The notes under the pieces were generated by a model that was not told where the DNA came from, ran no database searches, and saw only the letters and a list, made by a program, of their open reading frames with translations. Positions 44,540 through 53,456 of a stretch of 64,000 bases of DNA are shown here, in pieces. The stretch's first letter is position 1. Each line of letters starts with the position of its first letter. Made by a program: the position numbers and the translations under genes. The stretch lies in contig PXRI01000036.1 of the NCBI GenBank assembly GCA_003021005.1, positions 49,022 through 113,021 of the forward strand. The letters are read 5' to 3'. Source of the stretch: Halobacteriales archaeon QS_1_69_70 (GTDB taxonomy: Archaea > Halobacteriota > Halobacteria > Halobacteriales > Haloarculaceae).

Positions 44540-45547
44540 ATGCTCCGACCGGAGGACGGCTGCGACCGCGGGCAACTGCTCGTCATCATCGCCCTGGTGT
44601 TGGGCATGGTGTTCGTGGCCCTTGCCATCGTCGTCAACGCCGCCATCTTCACGGAGAACCTCGCGACGCGTGAGACGGTCGACTCCGAGCGCACCGCCGC
44701 GTTCACCGGCGACGTCGAGCGGGCCATCGAGGTGCGCTACAACCGGACCAACAGCAACGGCTCCCACACGGCCTCGGCCGCCCGCGCGACGTTCAACGAC
44801 ACCTTCCGGGCCTGGACCGACCAGCGATCGAACGTCTCCGCGACGGAGGGCGGATACTACGGCGCGAACTGGACCACCCACGTCGGCTGGCGGCTCAACC
44901 AGTCCTCCGACGACTCGTTCGCCCCGGCCGACACCCGTTCCGCGACCGATTGGACGGTCGTCGAGGACACCAGGAACGTCTCGACGCTCCGGTTCGACAT
45001 CACACGCGAGCATCTCTACAACGGGAGCAACCTCGGCGACATCGAGACCGAGGCCTTCCGCCTCAACGTCTCCGACGGCTCCACCGACTGGGAGCTGTTC
45101 GTCCTCAATCACAGCGACGACGACCGGATTGTGGTCTTCCAGGGAGATCCGACCGACAAGAGTTCCTACAGCGATCTCGTCGAGGACAGCTGCACCGACT
45201 TCGCCGACCGCGCCGTCATCGACTTCTTGACGATGATGGTGAACGCCCAAGAGTGCCCCGCCCTCGCCTTCGAGGACGACCTCTCCGGGCCGGTCACCAT
45301 CAGATACGAGAACGTGAACGTCAGCGGCGACGAGCAGGTCAAAGGCACCTACACCATCGTCGTGAACGGCACCGGCGTCGTCGCCCCGTACGCCGACGGC
45401 GAACCGACCAAGTTCAACCGCTCCGGCGAAGCGCCGCCGACGGCGGCCGCCGTCGTCTACGCCGTGAACTACACTACCACCTACGAGCGGGCGGACGTCG
45501 AGCACCACCGCGACGGCCGGTACGCGCCCCGGGCCGAGCTGTACTGA
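44540..45547 (+). CDS. Membrane-anchored surface protein with many N-glycosylation sequons
   Basis: 335 aa. A charged start (MLRPEDGCDRGQ) leads to one long helix, LLVIIALVLGMVFVALAIVV, then an extracellular domain holding more than ten NxS/T sequons (NRT, NGS, NDT, NVS, NWT, NQS, NHS). The layout recalls haloarchaeal pilin-related or DUF7261-like proteins that begin with 'RGQL' before the helix, but I cannot assign it. ATG 44540 is used because it places the charged residues directly before the helix. 49 nt upstream of uvrA and probably separate from it in function. Confidence 0.6.
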   Translation: MLRPEDGCDRGQLLVIIALVLGMVFVALAIVVNAAIFTENLATRETVDSERTAAFTGDVERAIEVRYNRTNSNGSHTASAARATFNDTFRAWTDQRSNVSATEGGYYGANWTTHVGWRLNQSSDDSFAPADTRSATDWTVVEDTRNVSTLRFDITREHLYNGSNLGDIETEAFRLNVSDGSTDWELFVLNHSDDDRIVVFQGDPTDKSSYSDLVEDSCTDFADRAVIDFLTMMVNAQECPALAFEDDLSGPVTIRYENVNVSGDEQVKGTYTIVVNGTGVVAPYADGEPTKFNRSGEAPPTAAAVVYAVNYTTTYERADVEHHRDGRYAPRAELY

Positions 45548-45596
45548 CCGGCCGCAACCGACAGGGTTTCACTCCGCGCGTCCGTGGCACTCTCCA

Positions 45597-48533
45597 ATGA
45601 CCGACGACATCGTCGTCCGGGGGGCCGCCGAACACAACCTGGAGGACGTCGACGTGTCGATCCCCCGCGACGCGTTCACCGTCGTCACGGGCCTATCGGG
45701 GTCGGGGAAGTCCTCGCTGGCCTTCGAGACCGTCTACGCGGAGGGCCAGCGCCGCTACATCGAGTCGCTGTCGGCCTACGCACGGAACTTCCTCGGGCAG
45801 ATGGACAAGCCCCAAGTGGAGAACGTGGAGGGCCTGTCGCCGGCGATCAGCATCGACCAGAAGAACGCCGCCAACAACCCGCGCTCCACCGTGGGGACCG
45901 TCACGGAGCTGCACGACTACCTCCGGCTTTTGTACGCCCGCGTCGGCACGCCGCACTGTCCCGAGTGCGGCCGCGAGGTCGGCGAGCAGACCGCCCAGCA
46001 GATGGTCCGCCGGCTCCTCGAGCTGCCCGAGGGCACCCGCGCGAAGCTGTGCGCGCCGGTCGTCCGCGACCAGAAGGGCGCCTTCGCCGAGCGCTTCGAC
46101 GCGCTCGTCGGCGAGGGGTACACCCGGGTCGAGGTCGACGGCGAGGAGTTCGACCTCGCCCGGGAGACGCCCGAGTTGGACGAGAACTACGACCACACCG
46201 TCGACGTCGTCGTCGACCGCGTGAAGCTCCGCGAGGAGGACCGCTCCCGGATCACCGACTCCGTCGAGACCGCCCTCGAGGAGGCCGACGGCGTCCTGAA
46301 GGTGATCCTGCCGGACCCGCCGGCGGACGTCGAGGTCGGGGCGCGGTCCCGCTCGACAGGGGACCTGGCAGGCACCGGTGACGACCGCGCAGTCGTCGAG
46401 TTCTCCGAGGACCTGGCGTGTACCCACTGCGGCATCGACCTCCCGGAGATCGAGACCCGCTCCTTTTCCTTCAACTCGCCGCACGGCGCCTGCCCGGAGT
46501 GTGAGGGCATCGGCGAGACGAAGGAGGTCGACGAGGACCGCGTCGTCCGGGACCCGTCGAAGCCGCTGAAGGACGTCTTCGAGGCCTGGAGCTACAGCCG
46601 GTCGTACTACCGCACGCGACTCGACGCCGTCGCCGAGCACTTCGGCGTCGGCGTCCGGACGCCGTTCGAAGACCTCGACGACGACGTACAGGACGCCTTC
46701 CTCTACGGCACCGACGACCAGGTCGTCTTCGAGCGCCGGACGAAGAACGGCACCCGGCGGAAGGAAAAGCGGTTCGAGGGCGTCATCCCGAACCTCGAGC
46801 GCCGGTACGTCGAGACCGACTCCGAGGGCACCAGAGACCACATCGCCGAGTACATGGCGACGACGACGTGTCCGGCCTGCGAGGGGACGCGGCTGAAGCC
46901 GGAGTCCCGCGCGGTGCTGGTCGCCGACACCGCCATCACCGCGGTCAACCGGATGTCCATCGGGGAGGCGCTGTCGCATTTCGAGGGCTTGGAGACCGAC
47001 CTCGAGGACCGCCAGCGCACCATCGCCGAGGAGATCCTGAAGGAGATCCGCGCCCGCCTCGGCTTCATGGAGGAGGTCGGCCTGGAGTACCTGACGCTGG
47101 ACCGGGAGGCCTCGACGCTGTCGGGCGGCGAGAGCCAGCGCATCCGGCTTGCGACCCAGGTCGGCAGCGGCCTCGTCGGCGTCCTCTACGTGCTCGACGA
47201 GCCCTCCATCGGCCTCCACCAGCGGGACAACGACAAACTGTTGGACACCCTCGAGGGGCTCCGGGACCTCGGGAACACGCTCGTGGTCGTCGAGCACGAC
47301 GAGGAGACGATGTGGCGGGCCGACAACGTCATCGACCTGGGGCCGGGGCCGGGCAAGCGCGGCGGCGAGGTCGTCGTCGACGGCGACGTCGAGGCGGTGA
47401 TGGCCGCCGACGAGTCGATCACCGGCGACTACCTCGCCGGGCGGCGGGCGATCCCGGTGCCGGACGGCCGCCGCGACGCCGACGGGTATCTGACCGTGCG
47501 GGGCGCCCGCCAGCACAACCTGAAGGACCTCGACGTCGAGTTCCCGCTCGGCTGCTTCACCGCCATCACCGGCGTCTCGGGCTCCGGGAAGTCCACGCTG
47601 CTGCACGAGGTGCTGTACAAGGGGCTGGTCCGCCGGATGAACGACACCGACGTCTACCCGGGCGAACACGACGCCATCGACGGCGTCGACGAGATCGAGA
47701 CCGTCCGGCTCATCGACCAGTCGCCGATCGGCCGGACGCCCCGGTCGAACCCCGCCACCTACACCGGCGTGTTCGACCACGTCCGGGAGCTGTTCGCCGA
47801 GACGAAACTCGCAAAGCGCCGCGGCTACGACAAGGGCCGGTTTTCGTTCAACGTCAAGGGCGGCCGGTGTGAGTCCTGCGGCGGCCAGGGCACCGTCAAG
47901 ATCGACATGAACTTCCTCAGCGACGTCCACGTGCCCTGCGAGGAGTGCGACGGGTTGCGGTACAACGACGAGACCCTGGAGGTAACCTACAAGGACGCGA
48001 CCATCGCCGACGTCCTCGACATGGAGGTCGAGGAGGCCCACGAGTTCTTCGAGGGCCATACCGGCATCCGCCGGCGGTTGAAGCTCCTGTCGGACGTCGG
48101 ACTGGGCTACATGCGGCTCGGCCAGCCGTCCACGACGCTGTCCGGCGGGGAGGCCCAGCGGGTCAAGCTCGCCGAGGAACTCGGCAAGCGTGACTCCGGG
48201 GACGCGCTGTACCTGCTCGACGAGCCGACCACGGGCCTGCACAGCGAGGACGAGCGGAAGCTCATCGACGTGCTCCACCGGCTGGTCGACGACGGCAACA
48301 CCGTCGTCATCGTCGAACACGAACTCGACCTCGTGAAGAACGCCGACCACATCGTCGACCTCGGCCCCGAGGGCGGCGAGGCCGGCGGCGAGCTGGTCGC
48401 GGCCGACACGCCGGAGGCCCTCGCCCAGGTCGACGCCTCCCACACCGGCCGGTACCTCCGGGACCTCCTGCCGGCCGTCGACCTCGAGGGGCCGCGCGGG
48501 CGGAGCGGGCGGGCTGCCGCCGGGGACGATTAG
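45597..48533 (+). CDS. uvrA: Excinuclease ABC subunit A
   Basis: 978 aa, full length. DNA-damage recognition ATPase of nucleotide excision repair. ATPase I has VTGLSGSGKSSLAFETVYAE and the UvrA signature RYIESLSAYARNFLGQMDKP. Zinc knuckles include CTHCGIDLPEIE/CPECEG and CESCGGQGTVKID/CEECDG. ATPase II has ITGVSGSGKSTLLHEVLY, and LSGGEAQRVKLAEEL is followed by LLDEPTTGLH. The very long antisense open frame opposite it is a GC artefact. No uvrB or uvrC in the window. Confidence 0.97.
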   Translation: MTDDIVVRGAAEHNLEDVDVSIPRDAFTVVTGLSGSGKSSLAFETVYAEGQRRYIESLSAYARNFLGQMDKPQVENVEGLSPAISIDQKNAANNPRSTVGTVTELHDYLRLLYARVGTPHCPECGREVGEQTAQQMVRRLLELPEGTRAKLCAPVVRDQKGAFAERFDALVGEGYTRVEVDGEEFDLARETPELDENYDHTVDVVVDRVKLREEDRSRITDSVETALEEADGVLKVILPDPPADVEVGARSRSTGDLAGTGDDRAVVEFSEDLACTHCGIDLPEIETRSFSFNSPHGACPECEGIGETKEVDEDRVVRDPSKPLKDVFEAWSYSRSYYRTRLDAVAEHFGVGVRTPFEDLDDDVQDAFLYGTDDQVVFERRTKNGTRRKEKRFEGVIPNLERRYVETDSEGTRDHIAEYMATTTCPACEGTRLKPESRAVLVADTAITAVNRMSIGEALSHFEGLETDLEDRQRTIAEEILKEIRARLGFMEEVGLEYLTLDREASTLSGGESQRIRLATQVGSGLVGVLYVLDEPSIGLHQRDNDKLLDTLEGLRDLGNTLVVVEHDEETMWRADNVIDLGPGPGKRGGEVVVDGDVEAVMAADESITGDYLAGRRAIPVPDGRRDADGYLTVRGARQHNLKDLDVEFPLGCFTAITGVSGSGKSTLLHEVLYKGLVRRMNDTDVYPGEHDAIDGVDEIETVRLIDQSPIGRTPRSNPATYTGVFDHVRELFAETKLAKRRGYDKGRFSFNVKGGRCESCGGQGTVKIDMNFLSDVHVPCEECDGLRYNDETLEVTYKDATIADVLDMEVEEAHEFFEGHTGIRRRLKLLSDVGLGYMRLGQPSTTLSGGEAQRVKLAEELGKRDSGDALYLLDEPTTGLHSEDERKLIDVLHRLVDDGNTVVIVEHELDLVKNADHIVDLGPEGGEAGGELVAADTPEALAQVDASHTGRYLRDLLPAVDLEGPRGRSGRAAAGDD

Positions 48534-48672
48534 CGGCGGGCGACCCGACCGGAGGGAGGGTCGCCGGATGGGCGAGCGGGAGGAACGACCAGCGGGAGTG
48601 ACCCGCGAACACCTCATCGTGTCCAGAGCCCTGTCGATACGACCTAATAGCTTCTAATACGAACCAGTACTC

Positions 48673-49071
48673 ATGATGCCGATCTCGAAAGACGAGTTTC
48701 GATCTATCGACGAGGATGGACCGTCGGTTCCTGACCTCGCGCCGGACACCACCCAGGGTGCGGTGTATCGCTTCCTCCTCGAGCACGCCCACCAGGCGTT
48801 TCGCCAGCGGGAGATCGTCGACGCCGTCGATGTTCCCGATGGCAGCGTCGGCCCCACGCTGAAACGTCTCGAAGAACACGGTCTCGTCGACCACCGCGAC
48901 CGTTTCTGGACGATTGCCGACGCCGAGCATGCGGTCGCGTCTGCGGGGATCCACGGCGCTGCCACGGCCGACGAACGTGACGATGGGTTCTCCGACGACG
49001 ATGTCGAGGCCTGGATTGAGACCGCCGTCGACCCCATCGATCCAGCGACCGAGCGCGACGAGGAGTCCTGA
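48673..49071 (+). CDS. Winged-helix antitoxin of a MazF-like pair
   Basis: 132 aa. A winged-helix DNA-binding core (TTQGAVYRFLLEHAHQAFRQ, then VGPTLKRLEEHGLVDHRDRF) is followed by an acidic tail (DDDVEAWIETAVDPIDPATE) that could cap a toxin. It sits 6 nt before a PemK/MazF-type gene, the usual order for a type II toxin-antitoxin operon with an autoregulating antitoxin. ATG 48673 or the adjacent 48676 may start it. Confidence 0.7.
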   Translation: MMPISKDEFRSIDEDGPSVPDLAPDTTQGAVYRFLLEHAHQAFRQREIVDAVDVPDGSVGPTLKRLEEHGLVDHRDRFWTIADAEHAVASAGIHGAATADERDDGFSDDDVEAWIETAVDPIDPATERDEES

Positions 49072-49077
49072 TCCCGG

Positions 49078-49434
49078 ATGGCTGACCGCGGAACTGTCGT
49101 CTGGGCGCCCGATCCGTTCAAGACGGACGGCGGGAACCCCCGTCCATGGTTGGTCGTCTCCGGCGAACGGATGCCGTATCCTGACAAGGAGTCGATTGCC
49201 GTCGCATTCACGACACAGTCCCACCACGCCGGCAGCTTTGCCGTGCCGAGCGAAGCGTGGATTCGCGGAGAGCCGGGCCAGCAAAGTTTCGTCTTGCCCT
49301 GGACGGTCGCCACCCTGAAAGACGACCTCCACGTCGTCGGCCGGCAAGGTTCAGTCACCCACGAATTCACTGAGCATGTCACGGCGGCCACGATCACCTA
49401 TCTGGACGACTCGGAGCCAGCAGCGACAGAATGA
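49078..49434 (+). CDS. PemK/MazF-type toxin (probable endoribonuclease)
   Basis: 118 aa. An SH3-like barrel as in MazF: GTVVWAPDPFKTDGGNPRPW (the loop with the conserved P-R/W), LVVSGERMPYPDKESIAVAF, and VLPWTVATLKDDLHVVGRQG. MazF toxins cleave mRNA at short motifs. Paired with the wHTH gene just upstream. Catalytic Arg/Thr assignments cannot be settled by eye. Confidence 0.68.
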   Translation: MADRGTVVWAPDPFKTDGGNPRPWLVVSGERMPYPDKESIAVAFTTQSHHAGSFAVPSEAWIRGEPGQQSFVLPWTVATLKDDLHVVGRQGSVTHEFTEHVTAATITYLDDSEPAATE

Positions 49435-49629
49435 ACGACGAAACTACACTGAAAGGTGAATCAGGGTGCCGAGTATAATCGCCGACTGAATGGTCGGTCG
49501 GTGTCGCCGTCCGCACGCGCGAGCGAGGCGAAACTTCCACGACCGACCCAGAGACCCGCGAGCGGCGTCCCCGATCAGCCGCCAGCGAGACGCGGCGGCG
49601 GTCGCTCGGCCGGCGGTCCCCCGCCAGCG

Positions 49630-49639
49630 GCTTTATGCC
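49630..49639 (+). promoter_or_regulatory. TATA element for the membrane protein at 49661
   Basis: GCTTTATGCC, centred about 27 nt before the ATG at 49661; predicts a leaderless transcript. Confidence 0.5.
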
Positions 49640-49660
49640 GGCCGTCGACGACGGCACCAC

Positions 49661-50317
49661 ATGGTCCTGGCAGACCTCGCCCTGGTCACGGCCGGACTCG
49701 TCCTGGTGTTCCTCGGCGCCGCACTCTCCATCTACGCGGTGGCGCTGGTCGGCTTCCTCCTGGGTGCCGGCGGCGCCTACGTCGTCGCCCCCTCCGTCCT
49801 CGGTGCCGTCGGCTCCGGCGGCCTCGTCGGCCTCGCCGTCGCTATCGTGGTCGGCGGCCTGCTCGGCGCGGCCCTGGCGTACGTCGCCCTCTCGGTGGCG
49901 ACGGCCGTCCCGTCGTTCGTCGTCGGTGCCTACCTCGGGCTGTACGTCGTCACGCCGCTGTTCACCGACGGTGGCCTCCTCAAGTACCTCGTCGCGATAC
50001 TCTGCGGCATCGCCGGTGCCGCGCTCGGCTTCACGCTGACGAAGTTCGCGCTGATGGTCGTCACGTCGTTCATCGGCGCCGCACTGGCCTCCGGGTCGCT
50101 TTCCGCCGCGGCGTTCCGCGCGGCCCGCGACGGGACGACGCTCGAGCCGCTGCTTTTCGACCCGCTCGCGACGACCGCCGTCGGCGGCGTCGCGGTCCCG
50201 CTGTTCGCCGGCCTGTTCGGGCTCGGCATCCTCTCTCAGCTCGGGCTGTTCCGGCTCGGGTGGGTCCTGAAGCCGGCTAGGCTGCTCCCTGGCGTCGGCC
50301 GGAGCGGCGGCGACTGA
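49661..50317 (+). CDS. Multi-pass membrane protein, DUF4203-like
   Basis: 218 aa, about seven hydrophobic helices rich in Gly/Ala (LALVTAGLVLVFLGAALSIY, then ALVGFLLGAGGAYVVAPSV) with few polar residues. The pattern of Gly-rich helices resembles DUF4203/TM7S3-like proteins, an unassigned group. ATG 49661 is supported by the TATA spacing. Function unknown. Confidence 0.6.
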   Translation: MVLADLALVTAGLVLVFLGAALSIYAVALVGFLLGAGGAYVVAPSVLGAVGSGGLVGLAVAIVVGGLLGAALAYVALSVATAVPSFVVGAYLGLYVVTPLFTDGGLLKYLVAILCGIAGAALGFTLTKFALMVVTSFIGAALASGSLSAAAFRAARDGTTLEPLLFDPLATTAVGGVAVPLFAGLFGLGILSQLGLFRLGWVLKPARLLPGVGRSGGD

Positions 50318-50417
50318 CAGCGACCGCCCCAGGTCGCCTGACCCGACCGGTAACCGGCCCAGGTACCGCCGGCGCCGTCGCTTGCCGCCCGGCGTTCGAA
50401 GGATGGGACCGGCGGCC

Positions 50418-50585
50418 CTACAGGTCGCGTGGCTGGACGGTCTTGCGGTCGTTCGCCTCGGCACGCCGTGCGGCGTCCTCGAGGAGCTGGTCGGCCTCGT
50501 CGTCGAGGGCGTCGTAGAAGTCGGAGGCGACGTTCATGTCATCGAGCGATTCCTTCACCGCGGCTTTGACGATCAGGTCTGCCAT
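50418..50585 (-). CDS. Small histone-fold protein, DUF1931 family
   Basis: 55 aa on the minus strand: MADLIVKAAVKESLDDMNVA, then SDFYDALDDEADQLLEDAAR and RAEANDRKTVQPRDL. The helix-loop-helix with the C-terminal 'RAxANxRKTVxPxDL' motif is that of DUF1931, a small archaeal histone-fold family that may bind DNA or form dimers. A strong TATA box lies 29 nt upstream, so the transcript is leaderless. Conserved and probably highly expressed in haloarchaea. Confidence 0.8.
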   Translation of the reverse strand: MADLIVKAAVKESLDDMNVASDFYDALDDEADQLLEDAARRAEANDRKTVQPRDL

Positions 50586-50608
50586 ACGGTCGCCGGTTAC
50601 CCCGGGTC

Positions 50609-50618
50609 CTATATATAG
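50609..50618 (-). promoter_or_regulatory. Strong TATA box for the DUF1931 gene
   Basis: CTATATATAG, centred about 29 nt before the start at 50585 on the minus strand. The best TATA match in this part of the window. Confidence 0.65.
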
Positions 50619-50835
50619 TTTCCCGTTTGAACCGGACGACGCCGCTTCTACCGGCCGTTTAGCCCTCGCCGCCCGACTGTCGTCCCGGTTGTATCCGTCG
50701 AAATCCGATTCGGAAACTTACACGTATTTGGCCCGGTGGACCCGTTCGGAGCGACGGACCCCGTGATACCGTTCCGGTGGCGACCGCACGGCCCGGACCC
50801 GACAGATTCGTTGTCGCCCGCCCGAAGTCGGTCAC

Positions 50836-51603
50836 ATGCGCGAGATACTCGAGGCGGTCGCGGACGGGGAGCTATCGCCGGCCGAGGCCGAGGCGGAGCT
50901 CCGCGGCTACGCTCGGGCGGGGGCCGGGCGGTTCGACGCCGCCCGCGAGGCCCGGACCGGCGTGCCCGAGGCCGTCCTCGCCGACGGGAAGGAAAGCGAG
51001 GAGGTGGCGTCGATGGCCGCCGTCGCCGTCGAGACCACCGGCCACGCCCTCCTCACCCGCGTCGACGACGACGCGGTCTCCGCCTGCCGCGCGCGGCTGG
51101 CCGACGACCACCCCGACGCCGCGGTGACCAGGAACGACCGCGGGCGGACGCTCGTCGTCCACGGCCCCGCCTACGAGCCGCCGGACCTCGACGCGGCGGT
51201 GACGGTGGTCACGGCCGGGACGTCGGACGCCGAAGCGGCCGGGGAGGCCGCCGTCGTCGCCGAGGAGATGGGCGCGACCGTCGATGTCGTCGACGACGTC
51301 GGCGTCGCCGGCATCGCCCGCGTGTTGGACCGACTGGACACGCTCCGGGACGCCGACGCCCTCGTCGTGGCCGCGGGCCGGGAGGGCGCGCTCCCGACGG
51401 TCGTCGCCGGTCTCGTCGACATCCCCGTGATCGGCCTCCCGGTCTCGACAGGGTACGGCCGCGGCGGCGACGGCCGTGCCGCGCTCGACGGCATGCTGCA
51501 GTCGTGTACGGTGCTCACCGTGGTGAACATCGACGCAGGCTTCGTCGCCGGGGCGCAAGCCGGCATCGTCGCCCGCACCGTCGCGGCTGTGCGGGAATCC
51601 TGA
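50836..51603 (+). CDS. larB: LarB, nickel-pincer cofactor biosynthesis carboxylase
   Basis: 255 aa. LarB carboxylates and hydrolyses nicotinic acid adenine dinucleotide to make the precursor of the nickel-pincer nucleotide used by lactate racemase. An N-terminal helical segment (ILEAVADGELSPAEAEAELR) precedes the AIR-carboxylase (PurE-like) core: VTVVTAGTSDAEAAGEAAVV, DADALVVAAGREGALPTVVA and IGLPVSTGYGRGGDGRAALD. No larA, larC or larE is in the window, as is common for scattered archaeal lar genes. Confidence 0.85.
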   Translation: MREILEAVADGELSPAEAEAELRGYARAGAGRFDAAREARTGVPEAVLADGKESEEVASMAAVAVETTGHALLTRVDDDAVSACRARLADDHPDAAVTRNDRGRTLVVHGPAYEPPDLDAAVTVVTAGTSDAEAAGEAAVVAEEMGATVDVVDDVGVAGIARVLDRLDTLRDADALVVAAGREGALPTVVAGLVDIPVIGLPVSTGYGRGGDGRAALDGMLQSCTVLTVVNIDAGFVAGAQAGIVARTVAAVRES

Positions 51604-51672
51604 CGAGCGGCCGAGGGGTATTTGTGCGTCCGGGCCCTCTCTGGGGACGCCGACTGCACGTCGGCGGCCAGA

Positions 51673-51819
51673 ATGCCCAGGTGTGACCACTGTGACGCGC
51701 ACGTCTCGGACCGGTTTGCCCGGGTGTTCGCCGACAAGGGCGGTCACGTCCACGCGTGCCCGAACTGCTCCGCGAACGCCGGCATCGCCGAGGTCTCGAG
51801 AACGCGCGCACACGAGTAA
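51673..51819 (+). CDS. Small zinc-ribbon protein, DUF7563-like
   Basis: 48 aa: [20 protein letters not shown], then [16 protein letters not shown]. Two CxxC pairs would bind zinc. ATG 51673 places the first CxxC right at the start, as in the haloarchaeal DUF7563-type proteins. Function unknown. Confidence 0.65.
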   Translation: MPRCDHCDAHVSDRFARVFADKGGHVHACPNCSANAGIAEVSRTRAHE

Positions 51820-51878
51820 CGGCCGTGCGGCCGTGGAACTGTGTCTCGATCACAGGGTGCCCCTCACTTCGACACCAC

Positions 51879-52133
51879 ATGACCGATAGGGACCACTACG
51901 TCTACGTGCTGGAGTGCGCCGACGGCACGCTGTACACCGGCTACACCACCGACGTCGAGCGACGCGTCGCCGAACACGACGCCGGCGACGGCGCGAAGTA
52001 CACCCGTGGCCGCACGCCGGTCGAGGTGGTCCTCACCGAGGGTTTCGACTCGCGGGCGGCTGCCATGCGGCGGGAACACGAGGTCAAGGCGCTGTCCCGC
52101 CGGGCAAAGGAGCGGTTGATCCGCCGGGACTGA
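51879..52133 (+). CDS. GIY-YIG nuclease-domain protein
   Basis: 84 aa, single-domain GIY-YIG protein of the UPF0213/YhbQ type. [20 protein letters not shown] holds the two tyrosine motifs (YVYVL and YTGYT), followed by [20 protein letters not shown] (catalytic Arg) and the Glu in [15 protein letters not shown]. Possible structure-specific DNA endonuclease. ATG 51879 sits immediately before the first strand. Confidence 0.8.
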   Translation: MTDRDHYVYVLECADGTLYTGYTTDVERRVAEHDAGDGAKYTRGRTPVEVVLTEGFDSRAAAMRREHEVKALSRRAKERLIRRD

Positions 52134-52179
52134 CGGTTCAGCGCAGACGGGGCGGGTATCGGTAGCGTCGAAGCGACCG

Positions 52180-52190
52180 GCATTTATGCC
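52180..52190 (+). promoter_or_regulatory. TATA element for the first peroxiredoxin
   Basis: GCATTTATGCC, centred about 28 nt before the ATG at 52213; leaderless spacing. Confidence 0.5.
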
Positions 52191-52212
52191 CCGCCGCCCC
52201 GGACGGCCGACC

Positions 52213-52668
52213 ATGGCACCGCTCGACCCCGGCGACCCGGCACCGGACGTCGCCGCACCGAACCAGCACGGCGACCGCGTCAGTCCGGACGTCGCCGACC
52301 CGACGGTCGTGTACTTCTACCCGGAGGACGGCACGCCCGGATGTGCGACGGAGGCCGACCAGTTCGCCCGCGAGGCCGACGCCTACGCCGACGCCGGCGT
52401 CACCGTGTACGGCGTCTCGACGGACGACGTCGACGCCCACCGCGGCTTCGCGGCCGAGCACGGCGTGACGTTCGACTTGCTTGCGGACCCAAATGGCGAC
52501 ATACTCGACGCGTTCGGCGTCGAGCGCGGTCCGGACGGCCGTGCCCGCCGCACGACGTTCGTGCTGGCCGACGGCGCGGTCCACCGGGTCTACACCGGCG
52601 TGTCGCCCGACGGCCACGCCCGGGATGTACTCGCGGACATCCTGGACGACGGCCTGGTGTCACTGTGA
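52213..52668 (+). CDS. Peroxiredoxin (BCP/thioredoxin-dependent thiol peroxidase type)
   Basis: 151 aa. Reduces hydroperoxides through a peroxidatic Cys in VVYFYPEDGTPGCATEADQF (the T-P-G-C motif). It has the thioredoxin fold with GVTVYGVSTDDVDAHRGFA. A Cys five residues further on, present in many BCP proteins, is replaced, so it is probably a 1-Cys type. The gene is 41 nt upstream of a second peroxiredoxin. Confidence 0.82.
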   Translation: MAPLDPGDPAPDVAAPNQHGDRVSPDVADPTVVYFYPEDGTPGCATEADQFAREADAYADAGVTVYGVSTDDVDAHRGFAAEHGVTFDLLADPNGDILDAFGVERGPDGRARRTTFVLADGAVHRVYTGVSPDGHARDVLADILDDGLVSL

Positions 52669-52709
52669 GCGGCCACCCACCCACCGCCGGCAGCTACGCG
52701 ACGCCCGCC

Positions 52710-53204
52710 ATGTCCCGGACCCACGGATTCATGTGGTCGGTGGCCGCAGAACGCCCCGTGGCACTCCAACCGGGCAACCCCGCGCCGGACGTGACGGCCA
52801 GAAACCAGGCCGGCGAGACGGTCTCGCCGGCGTTCGCCGAGCCGACGGTCGTGTACTTCTACCCGCGGGACGCAACGCCCGGCTGTACGCTCGAGGCCCG
52901 CGAGTTCGAGGCCGACATCGAGTCGTTCCTCCGGACCGGCGCGGCCGTATACGGCGTCTCGACGGACGACGTCGACTCCCACCGCGCGTTCGCCGACGAG
53001 GAGGACCTCTCGTTCGACCTCCTGGCCGACCCCGACGGCACCGTCGCTGACGCCTTCGACGTCGAGGTGCAGGGCGATTTCGTCGACCGCATCACGTTCG
53101 TGCTGGCCGACGGCGAGGTCCACGACGTCGTCGACGCGGACACGATGAACCCCGAGGGCCACGCCGCCGACGTGCTCGACGCGGTGGAGGCCGTCGCCGA
53201 ATAG
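52710..53204 (+). CDS. Second peroxiredoxin (BCP type)
   Basis: 164 aa from ATG 52710, or 148 aa if GTG 52758 (ALQPGNPAPDV) is the true start, which would match the length and N terminus of its neighbour. The peroxidatic Cys lies in VVYFYPRDATPGCTLEAREF, with VYGVSTDDVDSHRAFADEED and VLADGEVHDVVDADTMNPEG. Clearly a tandem duplicate of the preceding gene that has diverged. Role in peroxide detoxification. Confidence 0.8.
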   Translation: MSRTHGFMWSVAAERPVALQPGNPAPDVTARNQAGETVSPAFAEPTVVYFYPRDATPGCTLEAREFEADIESFLRTGAAVYGVSTDDVDSHRAFADEEDLSFDLLADPDGTVADAFDVEVQGDFVDRITFVLADGEVHDVVDADTMNPEGHAADVLDAVEAVAE

Positions 53205-53284
53205 GCGGGTCGGGAGCCATCCCGGGGGCTGACGGACGGCAATGGGGCCTCACCGGCAGGTACATGCACGGCGGACTGCGTACG

Positions 53285-53449
53285 ATGAGACACGTGATCC
53301 CGCCCTTCGGACGCCGGTGTCCGGCCTGCGGCCACCTGGGGCTGCGCCGCGGGTTCGCGCGGGTCGGAGACGACGGCGCCCCGCGCCGCGTCGAGTGTCC
53401 GGCCTGCGGGCACCGGTTCGAGCCGGTCGAGCACCCCTGGCTGAACTGA
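53285..53449 (+). CDS. Small zinc-ribbon protein
   Basis: 54 aa: RRCPACGHLGLRRGFARVGD, then VECPACGHRFEPVEHP. Two CPACGH knuckles spaced about 30 residues form a classical zinc ribbon. An upstream in-frame ATG at 53264 would add 7 residues. Function unknown; possibly nucleic-acid or protein binding. Confidence 0.6.
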   Translation: MRHVIPPFGRRCPACGHLGLRRGFARVGDDGAPRRVECPACGHRFEPVEHPWLN

Positions 53450-53456
53450 GCCCGCT

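Noticed and set aside
45693..48617. 974-codon open frame antisense to uvrA
   Set aside because: Its frame is the GC-rich complement of a gene with all UvrA motifs; the product lacks any recognisable pattern and has the composition of an artefact.
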